64,000 bases of DNA from DASSJT01 sp963715025 (GTDB taxonomy: Bacteria > Actinomycetota > Actinomycetes > Actinomycetales > Dermatophilaceae), in the NCBI GenBank assembly GCA_963715025.1, contig CAVQQQ010000002.1, positions 992,001 through 1,056,000 on the forward strand, read 5' to 3'. The translations under genes were made by a program, and so were the position numbers. Of the stretch, positions 1 to 8,665 are shown in pieces (within the stretch, counting starts at the first letter, position 1; the number at the start of each line of letters is the position of its first letter). Below the pieces are notes generated by a model. That model searched no databases. It had not been told where the DNA came from and was given only the letters and a program-made list of their open reading frames with translations.

Positions 1-1245
1 GTCTGGCGCTCGCACTCGGACCGGCTGTCGTTCTCCAACGCCGAGAACCGGCATGTCGAGGAGGCAGTGAACGCTGCTGGCGGCCACGTCCTCCTCGACA
101 TGCGGGTGCGCACGGGAGGCTCGCACCACCAGAAGTTCGTCGTGCTGCGGCACCGCGACGCGCCTGAACGCGATGCCGCTTATGTCGGCGGCATCGACCT
201 GTGCCACAGCCGGCGGGACGACGCCCAGCACCTCGGCGACCCGCAGGTCGAGGCGATGGGACCGGCGTACGGGCCGCACCCGCCGTGGCACGATCTTCAG
301 GTCAGGCTGCGGGGACCGGCTGTCGGAGACGTCGAGGCGACGTTCCGTGAGCGGTGGGACGACCCAGCGCCTCTGACCGACTCGCCGATGCGCTGGGTCT
401 ACGACCAGGTGCTGCGAGACCGGGTGCCCAAGACGCCGCTGCCGCCCCAGTGGCCGGACCCCGCACCGGCAGGGAAGCACCCTGTGCAGGTTCTGCGCAC
501 CTACCCTCGCCGCCGGCCGGCATACCCCTTCGCACCCCAGGGCGAGCGGAGCGTGGCCAGGGCGTACAGCAAGGCGCTCGCCCATGCGCGCCGGCTCGTC
601 TACCTCGAGGACCAGTACCTGTGGTCACCGCTGGTCGCCGACGTGCTCCTGCGCACCCTGCGCGCCAATCCGGGGCTGCACCTGGTGGCAGTGCTGCCGC
701 ACCACCCCGACCAGCAGGGGCGCCTCACCGGCCCGCCCAACCTGGTGAGCCGCGAGCGAATGGTGCACTCCCTGCGCGAGGCCGCGCCAGGGCGCGTGGC
801 GCTCTACGGGCTGGAGAACCGCAGCGGGACCCCGGTGTATGTCCATGCGAAGGCGTGCGTCGTCGACGACGAGTGGGCTGCCGTCGGCTCGGACAACCTC
901 AACCGGCGGTCGTGGACGCACGACTCCGAACTATCGGTGGCCGTGCGCGACGCCGGCTACGCGCGGGGCCTGCGGGACCTGCTGGCCGGCGAGCACCTCG
1001 GTCTTGATCCGGGTGACGAGGCCCCGGCGCTGGACGACCTGTTCGGGACGTTCCAGACCGCGGCCGCAGCCCTTCAGCGCTGGCGCGACGCGGGGGGTTC
1101 AGGTCCCCGTCCCCCCGGACAGCTGCGTCCTTTGTCGAGCACGCCGATGGCCCGCTTCACGCGGGCCTGGGCCGGACTCCTCTACCGCACGGTGTACGAC
1201 CCCGATGGTCGCCCGCTGGGCAGGCGAGTGCGCGGCCGTCTCTGA
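1..1245 (+). CDS. Phospholipase D-family protein, 5' end outside window
   Basis: The frame is open from base 1, so the N-terminus is missing; 414 residues are visible. Phospholipase D-family enzymes hydrolyse or transfer phosphodiester groups, usually of phospholipids, using two HKD sites. The first site is seen as HQK at nt 127-135, followed by a GGID loop. The Asp usually found five residues after the Lys is Arg here. The second is a full HAK-x4-D at nt 844-867 with GSDN just after it. The gene ends at 1245 and faces a minus-strand operon. Exact substrate cannot be told from the sequence; it could be a cardiolipin-synthase-like or a hydrolytic enzyme. Confidence 0.85.
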   Translation, partial: VWRSHSDRLSFSNAENRHVEEAVNAAGGHVLLDMRVRTGGSHHQKFVVLRHRDAPERDAAYVGGIDLCHSRRDDAQHLGDPQVEAMGPAYGPHPPWHDLQVRLRGPAVGDVEATFRERWDDPAPLTDSPMRWVYDQVLRDRVPKTPLPPQWPDPAPAGKHPVQVLRTYPRRRPAYPFAPQGERSVARAYSKALAHARRLVYLEDQYLWSPLVADVLLRTLRANPGLHLVAVLPHHPDQQGRLTGPPNLVSRERMVHSLREAAPGRVALYGLENRSGTPVYVHAKACVVDDEWAAVGSDNLNRRSWTHDSELSVAVRDAGYARGLRDLLAGEHLGLDPGDEAPALDDLFGTFQTAAAALQRWRDAGGSGPRPPGQLRPLSSTPMARFTRAWAGLLYRTVYDPDGRPLGRRVRGRL

Positions 1246-1330
1246 CCCGCGCGGCTTTGAGCCCGGCTCTGGCCCGACTCGGGCCGGAGGGCCGGAGCCG
1301 GCAGGGCCGGAGCCGGCAGGGCCGGTGCCC

Positions 1331-2002
1331 TCAGAACTGAGGGCCCTCCCAGGCGGATCCCCGGTGGACGTACGAAACTGCGTTCGTCGCCGCGAAGATC
1401 GGGGGCCAGGAGGCGTCGCTGGGCGAACCGCCGCCCTCGGATCCGGGGGCATTCGCCGTGTCGGCTCCCCGGTCCGGCCTCCCCTTGGCACCCCGCCGGG
1501 ACGGGGCGTCAGTGACCTGCTCCTGCGCCTGGTCTGGCGGTGACGCGGGACCGGGCTCTTCGCGGGCCGGCGGCGGGGTCGCCTGCGAGCCCGGGCCCGG
1601 GACGGCACCCTCAGCCATCGCGGCAAGCTGGTCCAGCTCGTCGTTCAGCGCGGCGAGAACGGACTTGAGCTGCGCGTGGGCCACTCGTGCGTAGGTGCGG
1701 ACGTAGACCAGCTGCTGGGTGTCGAGGGCGCTGGTCGCCTCACCGCCACCAGCCACCTGCTCGGTGCCATGGACCTCGCCCTCGGCGGAGGCGACCTGCT
1801 GTGCGGCGGTCTGGGCGCGCTGGAGGATCTGCTTGTACTGCTCGCGCGCGGACTCTTCGAGGTCCCGGGCGTAGGACTGGGCCTCGGCGACGGCCTCGTC
1901 AGCGGCACGCTGTGCCTTGGCCAGCAGCTCGACGGCGCGCAGGCTCACGTCCTGATAGTGCTCCTCGCGGGACCGCGTGGCGTCTTGCTCCGCTGAGTTC
2001 AC
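1331..2002 (-). CDS. DivIVA-like coiled-coil protein
   Basis: 223 residues. Residues 10-120 are rich in Ala, Glu, Gln and Arg with heptad spacing (for example AVELLAKAQRAADEAVAEAQ), as in actinobacterial DivIVA-type coiled coils. The last 100 residues are Pro/Gly/Ser-rich and look disordered. The GTG start at 2002 has AGGAG seven bases upstream and overlaps the flavohemoprotein stop as GTGA, so translation is coupled. A longer frame upstream lies antisense-free inside the flavohemoprotein gene and was not used. No enzymatic motif is visible. A scaffold or membrane-curvature role is only a guess from the coiled coil; the coupling suggests a link to nitric-oxide stress. Confidence 0.75.
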   Translation of the reverse strand: MNSAEQDATRSREEHYQDVSLRAVELLAKAQRAADEAVAEAQSYARDLEESAREQYKQILQRAQTAAQQVASAEGEVHGTEQVAGGGEATSALDTQQLVYVRTYARVAHAQLKSVLAALNDELDQLAAMAEGAVPGPGSQATPPPAREEPGPASPPDQAQEQVTDAPSRRGAKGRPDRGADTANAPGSEGGGSPSDASWPPIFAATNAVSYVHRGSAWEGPQF

Positions 2003-3180
2003 GACGACGCTCCTATGTTCTGGGCCGAGGCTGCGACAGCCGTTTCGACCGGCGGTTCTGAGGTGATGGCGAACTCCTCGAACGCAATGGACTGGGGTGG
2101 CGTCGATCCGCCAGTGAGCGCCGCGACCGTGTGCGACACCATTGATGGCGACCCGCACACGAGCGCGTCGTAGGGACTGGGCATGGCTACAGCCGCCGCA
2201 ACGTCTCCGACCAGCCCCCGAGTGCCTCGGAAGGTCGGGTCGTCGGAGACCGCCTCGGTGTACGTGAACCGGGGGTCCTCCGCGAGCCGGCGCAGCCGGG
2301 CGCCTGCGTACAGGTTCCACGGGTACCGCGCTCCGTGTACGAGGTGCACGCGGCGGTTGGTCTGGCCCGTCTGCCAACCGCGCTCGATCTCCTCGAGCAG
2401 CGCCAGGAACGGGGAAATGCCGGTGCCGCCTGCGACCATGAGCAGGTCCGAGTCGTCCAGGGTGTCGATGGCCAGCGCGGTCCCTACAGGTGCCCCGATA
2501 CGGACGACGTCACCACGTCTGGCTTTGGTGACGAACGGTCCGCTGACCAGGCCACCCGGAACCAGGCCCACGTGGAGTTCGATTCCGCCATCGTCGCGAG
2601 GCGCGTTTGCCGGCGTGAAGTACCGCCAGACTCGCGGGGAGTGCGGAATGGTGATCGCGACCGACTGCCCGGACTGGTAGAGCAGGGGGGCGTTGGGGAG
2701 CACCCGCACGATGGCGATCTCCCGGCTGACCCGGCTGACCTCGGTGATCTCGGCATCCCACCAGGCCGGCTGCCGGTCCTCTGACGCCTCGGCTCCGGCC
2801 ACCATCGTGGCGGCCACCACGCCGTAGGCGTCGGCCCAGTCGCGGGCCACGTCATCGGTCCAGGCGTCCCCGAGGAAGTGCTGCAGTGTCCAGAGCAGCG
2901 ACATGCCCACCGCGTCATAGTGCTCGGCGATGACGGCGAACCGGCGGTGATCGCGGCCGAGCTGCTCGACGTAGGGCACGATCTCGCCAAGCTCGTCGAC
3001 GCTGCTGACGATGCGGCCGAGGGCGCCGACGAGCCGGTCCCGCTGGACGTCCATCGTGAGGGGGAACATGTCCCGGAGTTCGGGGTGGGTCACGAACAGA
3101 TGGGCATAGAAGTACAGGGCGACATCGTCACCGTGGAGGGTGACCTCATGCCAGGTGGATTTAAGTCGGTCGGTGTCCAT
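1999..3180 (-). CDS. Flavohemoprotein (nitric oxide dioxygenase-like)
   Basis: 393 residues, the usual flavohemoglobin length. Residues 1-130 are a globin domain with the proximal haem ligand at His78 (GRDHRRF). A ferredoxin-reductase-type FAD domain follows, with the flavin motif as RYFTPAN, then an NAD(P) domain with VAGGTGISP. Such proteins oxidise NO to nitrate using O2 and NAD(P)H in the cytoplasm. The gene starts five bases after the stop of the truncated hemoglobin gene and overlaps the coiled-coil gene by four bases, so the three form one operon. The name hmp would fit but the actinobacterial two-domain relatives vary in function. Confidence 0.9.
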   Translation of the reverse strand: MDTDRLKSTWHEVTLHGDDVALYFYAHLFVTHPELRDMFPLTMDVQRDRLVGALGRIVSSVDELGEIVPYVEQLGRDHRRFAVIAEHYDAVGMSLLWTLQHFLGDAWTDDVARDWADAYGVVAATMVAGAEASEDRQPAWWDAEITEVSRVSREIAIVRVLPNAPLLYQSGQSVAITIPHSPRVWRYFTPANAPRDDGGIELHVGLVPGGLVSGPFVTKARRGDVVRIGAPVGTALAIDTLDDSDLLMVAGGTGISPFLALLEEIERGWQTGQTNRRVHLVHGARYPWNLYAGARLRRLAEDPRFTYTEAVSDDPTFRGTRGLVGDVAAAVAMPSPYDALVCGSPSMVSHTVAALTGGSTPPQSIAFEEFAITSEPPVETAVAASAQNIGASS

Positions 3181-3184
3181 GCGG

Positions 3185-3547
3185 TTAGGTCGGCTGGGTC
3201 ACGATCGATCCGCGCACCTGGCCGAGCGCTTCACCGACCCGGCCCTGGATGTCATCGGGGACGCCGGCGTCCTGCAGGCAAGCCATCAAGTGCGTGCCAA
3301 CGCGGTCGTAGTCGGAATCGCTGATGCCCAGGGGTGCATGGGCCTCGTCCAGCGGACGGCCGTCGTACACGTCCGGGCCGCCGAGGATGGTCGCGATCAT
3401 GAGGGTCTGGTGTCGCTTCAGCGTGGGGAGGGACACGTCGTCGAAATAGTGGCTCACCTGCTCGTCAGCGGTGAGCCGGCGATAGAACTCGTCGACCACC
3501 GCGCTGACGGCTGGTCCGCCGCCGATCCGCTCGTAGTCACTGGCCAT
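3185..3547 (-). CDS. Group I truncated hemoglobin (trHbN-like)
   Basis: About 120 residues. It has the trHbN pattern: N-terminal YERIGG, Tyr in DEFYRRL at the B10 position, and a proximal His in RHQTLM. TrHbN proteins bind O2 and scavenge NO. The chosen ATG at 3547 has GGAGG five bases upstream; a second ATG in frame at 3568 with AGGA upstream is also possible. First gene of the operon with the flavohemoprotein, giving two NO-consuming globins in a row. The 3548-3740 stretch before it should hold the promoter, but no clear operator is seen. Confidence 0.88.
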   Translation of the reverse strand: MASDYERIGGGPAVSAVVDEFYRRLTADEQVSHYFDDVSLPTLKRHQTLMIATILGGPDVYDGRPLDEAHAPLGISDSDYDRVGTHLMACLQDAGVPDDIQGRVGEALGQVRGSIVTQPT

Positions 3548-3745
3548 CGATGCCTCCAAAGTCTTCATGGGAACCGTCCTGTTGGCCGATCATGGTAACG
3601 GTGTGGACGTTTCCGCGCAGATCCGGGTCTTAGTCCATGGACGGGCACCTCTGCCCATCGCGGACCTGGCTACAGGGAAAATCGGTCCGGCGACCACCGA
3701 ACTTAACACGAGCGCCCTTCATGCCCGTTTTGGCACGTGATTGCC

Positions 3746-3780
3746 GAGGTATGCCGCGTGGTCGCCAGACGGCATACCTC
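3746..3780 (-). terminator. Hairpin between corA-type gene and hemoglobin operon
   Basis: Perfect 11-bp stem (GAGGTATGCCG with its complement) around a 13-base loop, downstream of the CorA-type gene on the minus strand. No T-run follows. Each arm contains the octamer GTATGCCG/CGGCATAC that is frequent in this chromosome; the terminator at 35694-35745 has the same octamer in its stem. Confidence 0.6.
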
Positions 3781-3849
3781 ACCCGCCTGTGCGTCGGGCG
3801 CGGTCCCACGCCCCGAGCAGGAGGAAGGGCTCCAGCGTCCTGGCCGCGG

Positions 3850-4821
3850 TCAGATCCAGTCCTTGCGGCGGAACACCAGGAACAGAACGGCGGACAGGGA
3901 GACCGTGATCAGTGTGGACGTCCAGAAGCCGGTCGCCGCGCCGAAGCCGGGATAGGGCACGTTCTGGCCGTAGAACCCGGTGATGGCGGTGGGAACGGCG
4001 ATGATCGCCGCCCAGCTGGTCACCTGCTTCATGATCACGTTGAGACGGTTGGAGCGCACGGTCAGGTGAGTCTCGTAGATGGTGGTGATCAGGTCCCTGA
4101 GGGACTCGGTCCACTCCGTCGCCCGCAGGACGTGGTCGTAGACGTCCTGGAAGTATGGCTGCATCTCGCTGTCGACGACGTGCAGGTCGCGCCGCAGGAG
4201 GGTGTTGACGACTTCCCGCATGGGCATGACCACCCGGCGCAGGGTCACCAGGGATTTCCGCAGCTCGAAGGTCCGCCGCTGCATGACGCGGTCCCTGGGC
4301 TTGTCCTCGAACACCTCGTCCTCGAGGGCCTCGATCTGTCCGTCGAGGGACTGGACGGCGTCGAAGTGCGAGTCCACGACGTAGTCGAGCAGCCCGTAGA
4401 GCAGGTATCCGACCCCGTGCTTGGCCAGGTCCGGGGACTGGTCCCACAGCGCCACCACCCTGTCGATCGGGAATCCCTCGGTCTTGCGGACCGTGACCAG
4501 CGCGTTGGACGTGACGAACGCCGCCACCTCGTGGGTTGCCAGCCGCCCGGACTCCGCGTCCAGGGTCACTGCGTAGGCGGTGACCAACATGTGCGAGGCG
4601 TACCGGTCCAGCTTCGGCCGCTCATGCTCCTGCAGGGCGTCCTCGACCGCGAGGACGTGCAAGCCGAGCTCCTGGCTCATCGCGTCCAGATCCTCCGCAG
4701 TGGGTGCGCACAGGTCGTACCACACCACCGAGGAACTGTCGGCAAGGTGGTCGGAGATCTCGGACGCTGGGAACCCCTCGGCTTCCAGGACGCCGTTGCG
4801 GTAAAGGCGAGTGCGGGCCAT
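3850..4821 (-). CDS. CorA-family divalent cation transporter
   Basis: 323 residues from the ATG at 4821; this start matches the start of the partial copy at 8636. A large N-terminal cytoplasmic domain is followed by two C-terminal membrane helices and a positively charged end (FRRKDWI), the CorA topology. The signature before the loop reads YGQN instead of the classical YGMN. Members of this subfamily carry Mg2+ or other divalent ions across the cytoplasmic membrane; the ion cannot be deduced. The first 157 codons are duplicated at 8167-8636. Downstream hairpin at 3746-3780 likely ends transcription. Confidence 0.9.
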   Translation of the reverse strand: MARTRLYRNGVLEAEGFPASEISDHLADSSSVVWYDLCAPTAEDLDAMSQELGLHVLAVEDALQEHERPKLDRYASHMLVTAYAVTLDAESGRLATHEVAAFVTSNALVTVRKTEGFPIDRVVALWDQSPDLAKHGVGYLLYGLLDYVVDSHFDAVQSLDGQIEALEDEVFEDKPRDRVMQRRTFELRKSLVTLRRVVMPMREVVNTLLRRDLHVVDSEMQPYFQDVYDHVLRATEWTESLRDLITTIYETHLTVRSNRLNVIMKQVTSWAAIIAVPTAITGFYGQNVPYPGFGAATGFWTSTLITVSLSAVLFLVFRRKDWI

Positions 4822-4850
4822 GGTGTTCACCCTAGGCGCGCATCCTCCTG
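4352..4850 (-). repeat. corA segment duplicated at 8167-8665
   Basis: From the junction inside the gene to about 30 bases upstream of the start codon this stretch matches 8167-8665 with a constant offset of 3815 bases and only scattered substitutions. This is the source-like, intact copy. Confidence 0.85.
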
Positions 4851-4894
4851 AGGCCATCGCCAGAGGGGTTGCTCGCAGGCGGCCGATCGGTTGA

Positions 4895-4919
4895 GGGATG
4901 AGTCGGCCGATGCGCCGGG
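4895..4919. repeat. rnpB 3'-end-like direct repeat, copy 1
   Basis: Twenty-five bases match the end of the RNase P RNA gene at 24405-24429 in the same orientation with one difference, A to G at 4912. The core is GATGAGTCGGCCGAT. It lies in the 306-base gap between the CorA-type gene and the maleylacetate reductase gene; nothing else is recognised in that gap. The likely meaning is an attachment-site relic (see findings). Confidence 0.7.
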
Positions 4920-5127
4920 GGATTGCCGAGCTTTCGTCTTGCCGTGCTGCCTAAGCGTCTACACGCCGCTGTCCCGCGGCTATGCCGCAAGGCTCAGGTG
5001 CCGGCGCGCATCCGGTCAGCACCGGAAGAGCGGCACGCGCCAGTGCCGCGGGAGATCGTCCGGTCATGCCATGGCGCATCACCCGGCGACGCCATACCGT
5101 TGAACGATCATCAACCTTAGAGGCGTC

Positions 5128-6204
5128 ATGTCCAGGGACGAGAGATTCGAGTTCGGCGTCCACGCGCAGCGAGTCGTTTTCGGTGCGGGTCGGATGGATG
5201 AGGTCGCCGACGAGGTCGATGCGCTCGGTCTCGGCGGCGTCCTCGTGGTGGCGACGCGTTCGGCCAAATCGGCGGCAGACCGCCTCGCCGACGACCTGGG
5301 CCCTCGTGTCGTCGCGCGGGTATCCGAGGTGGTGCAGCATGTCCCGGCTGCCAACGTGGCCAGCGCCGTCCACACCGCACGAGATACGAGTGCTGAGGGG
5401 ATCGTCACGGTCGGGGGCGGGTCCGCCACGGGGCTCGGCAAGGCCGTGGCGGTGCAGACCGAACTGCCACTGGTCGCCATCCCCACGACGTATGCCGGCT
5501 CCGAGGCCACGACCGTCTACGGGATCACTGGGGAGTTGCACAAGCAGACGAAGCGCGACCTCCGCGCACTCCCCCGCGTGGTCGTTTACGACCCGGTGCT
5601 GACGACGCAGATGCCGGCTCGACTGACCGCCTCCTCGGGCCTCAACGCCCTCGCCCACTGCGTCGAGGCGCTCTACGCCCCCGGGGCGAACCCGGTCACC
5701 CGCGTTCTCGCCCAGGAGTCGCTCCGCCATTTGGCCGCCGCACTGCCTGTCGCGGTACAGGTCCCTGAAGACCTGAACGCCCGCGGCAACGCGCTCTACG
5801 GCGCCTACCTGGCGGGCTGGTCGATGGAGCAGGCCGGGACCGCGCTGCACCACACGTTGTGCCACACCATTGGCGGGACCTACCACTTGGACCATTCAGA
5901 GGTGCATGCCGTGCTCCTTCCCTACGTCGCGGCATACAACCGACCCGCCGCGCCCGAGGCCCTACGCCTGGTGGCACAGGCACTGGGCGCACCCGACGCT
6001 GCTGAGGGTCTTCGTGACCTGGCCGAGCGCCTGGGCTCCCCCACGGATCTCGCGTCCCTGGGGCTGGCCGCCGACGTGCTCCCTGAGGTCGTCGAGCGAG
6101 CCCTGACTGCGGTCGGCGACCGCAACCCACGCCGGCCGGACGTGCCGTCGCTGCGACGTCTCCTGGACGACGCCTACGCCGGACGACCTCCCGGCAACTA
6201 TTGA
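5128..6204 (+). CDS. Maleylacetate reductase (iron-containing ADH family)
   Basis: 358 residues, typical for this family. The N-terminal Rossmann-like half has the dinucleotide motif GGGSATGLGK near residue 93 and the family phrase AIPTTYAGSEAT. The helical C-terminal half carries His-rich HHTLCHTIGG and HLDHSEVHAV where iron-containing alcohol dehydrogenases bind metal. Maleylacetate reductase uses NAD(P)H to make 3-oxoadipate, the last step feeding aromatic-ring cleavage products into the beta-ketoadipate route. It is followed 30 bases later by a mycothiol-dependent isomerase-like gene and a VOC gene, which supports a catabolic set. Weak ribosome site (GAGG) four bases before the ATG. Confidence 0.85.
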   Translation: MSRDERFEFGVHAQRVVFGAGRMDEVADEVDALGLGGVLVVATRSAKSAADRLADDLGPRVVARVSEVVQHVPAANVASAVHTARDTSAEGIVTVGGGSATGLGKAVAVQTELPLVAIPTTYAGSEATTVYGITGELHKQTKRDLRALPRVVVYDPVLTTQMPARLTASSGLNALAHCVEALYAPGANPVTRVLAQESLRHLAAALPVAVQVPEDLNARGNALYGAYLAGWSMEQAGTALHHTLCHTIGGTYHLDHSEVHAVLLPYVAAYNRPAAPEALRLVAQALGAPDAAEGLRDLAERLGSPTDLASLGLAADVLPEVVERALTAVGDRNPRRPDVPSLRRLLDDAYAGRPPGNY

Positions 6205-6234
6205 AACCCCATTCCGCGAGGAGAGGAGACGGAC

Positions 6235-7044
6235 GTGAACAGCTGGAACGCCATGACCTACGAAGGCAAGGACACGATCTTGCGAGTCGTGAGGAACGAA
6301 GCTGAGCAGTTCTTCGCCATGGTCGACAGTGACGATGCCTGGGAAGCCCCCACGGGCGCCGGGCACTGGCAGGTCCGCGACATCGTGGGCCACATCGTCG
6401 ACACCACCGAGGCGTACTTCGTGGCCTTCGACGCCGCCCGCAGCAACACCGAGATGCCCGCCGCCTTCGGCCTGCCTGGTATGGCCGCGCGCGTTGACAC
6501 GATGGCGACCGCGTTGCGCGACGAGCCGCGGGCAGCGCTGGTGGGCAGGCTGCGTACCGACTTCGACAAGATGATGGGGATCTTCGATGCCCTCACCGAG
6601 GACGAGTGGTCCAACCTGATCGTGTCGCATTTCTACATGGGGCCATTGCCTGCCTTCTTCTACCCCGCCTTCCAGCTCATGGACTACGGCGTGCACTCCT
6701 GGGACGTGCGCCAGGGCACCGGGCGTGCGCACGGGCTCGCCGGCGAGGTCGGCGACCTGCTGGTGCCCTTCATGTTCGTGCTCTGGAAGTACACCGTCGG
6801 GGCTGAACCGAAGCCCTGCGAGCTCGGCATCAGGATCACCAGCGGACCCAACGCCGGCGACACCCGCGTTACGGTGGGGCCGGAGGGAATGGACTACTCC
6901 CCAGGCGATGTCTCCGACCGGACCGTGATCGAGTTCGACCCGGGCAGCTTCGTGCTCACCGCGTTCGGGCGAAGCAACGCGGGCTCAGTGCGTGGCGACC
7001 GCGAGGTGGCCGACCGCTACCTGAACCTTTTCTTCCGGATCTGA
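6235..7044 (+). CDS. Maleylpyruvate isomerase-family, mycothiol-dependent protein
   Basis: 269 residues. The N-terminal half is a DinB-like four-helix domain with GHWQVRDIVGHIVDT, which supplies metal-binding His residues. The C-terminal 90 residues resemble the SCP2-like/MDMPI C-terminal domain. Members isomerise or conjugate substrates with mycothiol, the actinobacterial thiol. GTG start at 6235 is preceded by AGGAGAGGAG. Sits between maleylacetate reductase and a VOC protein, so a role in converting a ring-cleavage product is likely but the exact substrate is inferred only from context. Confidence 0.8.
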   Translation: MNSWNAMTYEGKDTILRVVRNEAEQFFAMVDSDDAWEAPTGAGHWQVRDIVGHIVDTTEAYFVAFDAARSNTEMPAAFGLPGMAARVDTMATALRDEPRAALVGRLRTDFDKMMGIFDALTEDEWSNLIVSHFYMGPLPAFFYPAFQLMDYGVHSWDVRQGTGRAHGLAGEVGDLLVPFMFVLWKYTVGAEPKPCELGIRITSGPNAGDTRVTVGPEGMDYSPGDVSDRTVIEFDPGSFVLTAFGRSNAGSVRGDREVADRYLNLFFRI

Positions 7045-7054
7045 GGATCTGACG

Positions 7055-7549
7055 ATGAGCACCGAGCTCGACCTGCCTGCCATCGAGCGCGAACGGGAGC
7101 GCATCCGGGCGACCTATCTCCTCAAGGAGCGACCGCCGTCTTCCGCACGGGGGTTGCACCACGTCGCGTTGCTGTGCTCGGACGTGGAGCGGACCGTGCG
7201 GTTCTACCAGGAGGTGCTGGAGTTCCCCCTCACCGAAATTTTCGAGAACCGCGACTACCAGGGATCGAACCACTTCTTCTTTGACATCGGCAACGACAAC
7301 CTGCTGGCGTTCTTCGACCTGCCCGGCCTGGACCTCGGGCCATATGCCGAAGTGCTCGGCGGCCTGCACCACCTCGCCATCTCGGTGGAACCGGAGAAGT
7401 GGGAGAAGCTGAAGGAGAACCTGGCCACTGCCGGGGTCGACTACCAGACCGAGAGTGGCACCTCGATCTACTTCCGCGACCCCGACGGTGCCCGGCTCGA
7501 GCTCATTGCCGACCCCTTGGGAGAGATGTACGGCACCAGCGTCCTTTGA
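7055..7549 (+). CDS. VOC-superfamily (glyoxalase/extradiol-type) protein
   Basis: 164 residues. One VOC unit with two beta-alpha-beta modules: HHVALL near residue 32, HHLAIS near 105, and Glu in RLELIAD near 150, giving the usual 2-His-1-Glu metal set. Ribosome site GAGG just before the ATG, ten bases after the upstream stop, so it is the third gene of the catabolic set. VOC proteins may be dioxygenases, isomerases or lyases; which one cannot be told. A metal-dependent ring-cleavage or isomerase step next to maleylacetate reductase is plausible. Confidence 0.8.
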   Translation: MSTELDLPAIERERERIRATYLLKERPPSSARGLHHVALLCSDVERTVRFYQEVLEFPLTEIFENRDYQGSNHFFFDIGNDNLLAFFDLPGLDLGPYAEVLGGLHHLAISVEPEKWEKLKENLATAGVDYQTESGTSIYFRDPDGARLELIADPLGEMYGTSVL

Positions 7550-7710
7550 GTGACGAGAGAAACCACCGGCTTCGCCATCGAGGACGCGGCGCCAAGGGCA
7601 GCGCGAGACCCTGGCCGAGACGCTGCGTGCCCAGCGCATGGGGTTGGCCCAAGCCATCCCCCGGGCACCTGATGCAACCGAACGAGTCACCCTGCCATCA
7701 CGGGCAGGCG

Positions 7711-8166
7711 GGGGGCGATGCGGGTCGGATCCTGTGCCCACCCATCTGCGGGGGACCGCGCAAGGTCAGAGGCTCGCGAGCAGCACTCCAAGCACGCCGG
7801 CAAGGAAGATGCCGTCGAAGGTGCCGGCTCCGCCGATCGACACGATCGGCGCGCCGAGTTCCCGCACCCTGGGCAGTGTGAGGACGTCGGCGCCCAGCAG
7901 GGTGCCGATCGTGCCGGCGACGAACGCGATCGCGGCAACGTGGGGGCCGCGGAGCAGAACAGCGCTCATCGCCGCCGCAGCCGGCGGCACGAATGCCGGT
8001 GTGACGACGCCGAGCCCAGGCACCGGACGGGCCACCGCGAACACGACGACGGTGACGGCCGCCGTCGCCGGGATCACCGCCAGGCCCAGGTCTGCGGCCA
8101 GCAACAGGTAGACGGAGACGGCCACCGGCACGAGCGCCCCGCCGACGCTCACGGCGATCACCGAGC
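7711..8166. repeat. 456-bp direct repeat flanking the caspase module, left copy
   Basis: Matches 11611-12066 in the same orientation, well over 90% identical by eye, at an offset of about 3900 bases. It begins at GGGGCGATGCG before the DUF1614 stop codon and ends at CCGAGC inside the gene, where corA sequence starts. Both copies together bracket the EACC1-caspase genes. Confidence 0.85.
7766..8166 (-). pseudogene. DUF1614 membrane protein, C-terminal fragment
   Basis: The frame encodes the last 132 residues or so of a DUF1614 protein (for example PVPGLGVVTPAFVPP, LGAPIVSIGGAGTFDG) with an intact end, IFLAGVLGVLLASL. The N-terminal part is missing: at 8166-8168 the sequence switches to an internal piece of corA. 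It is therefore not a complete gene. It keeps the C-terminus that is frameshifted in the other copy at 11667-12337. Confidence 0.8.
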
Positions 8167-8665
8167 TGCACGGCATCGAAGTGCGAGTCCACGACGTAGT
8201 CGAGCAGCCCGTAGAGCAGGTATCCGACCCCGTGCTTGGCCAGGTCCGGGGACTGGTCCCACAGCGCCACCACCTCCTCAATCGGGAATCCCTCGGTTTT
8301 GCGGACCGTGACCAGCGCATTGGACGTGACGAACGCCGCCACCTCGTGGGTTGCCAGCCGCCCGGACTCCGCGTCCAGGGTCACCGCGTAGGCGGTGACC
8401 AACATGTGCGAGGCATATCGGTCCAGCTTCGGCCGCTCATGCTCGTGCAGGGCGTCCTCGACCGCCAGGACGTGCAACCCGAGCTCCTCGCTCATCGCGT
8501 CCAGATCCTGGGCAGTGGGTGCGCACAGGTCGTACCACACCACCGAGGAGCTGTCGGCCAGGTGGTCCGAGATCTCGCCAGCTGGGAACCCCTCGGCTTC
8601 CAGGACGCCGTTGCGGTAAAGGCGGGTGCGCGACATGGTCCTCACACTGGGCGCGCATCTGGCGA
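8166..8665 (-). repeat. corA segment, partial duplicate of 4352-4850
   Basis: Same sequence as the start of the intact corA-type gene with a few substitutions. Similarity continues about 30 bases upstream of the start codon and then stops. The rest of the gap to 8922 shows no recognised gene; it should contain the promoter of the EACC1-caspase pair. Confidence 0.85.
8167..8636 (-). pseudogene. CorA-family transporter, N-terminal fragment
   Basis: Starts with its own ATG (8636, GAGG upstream) and encodes about 157 residues nearly identical to the start of the CorA protein at 3850-4821. It then runs out of frame into the DUF1614 fragment, so the membrane helices are lost and the product cannot transport. 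The junction has two to three bases of microhomology (CTG). Confidence 0.85.
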
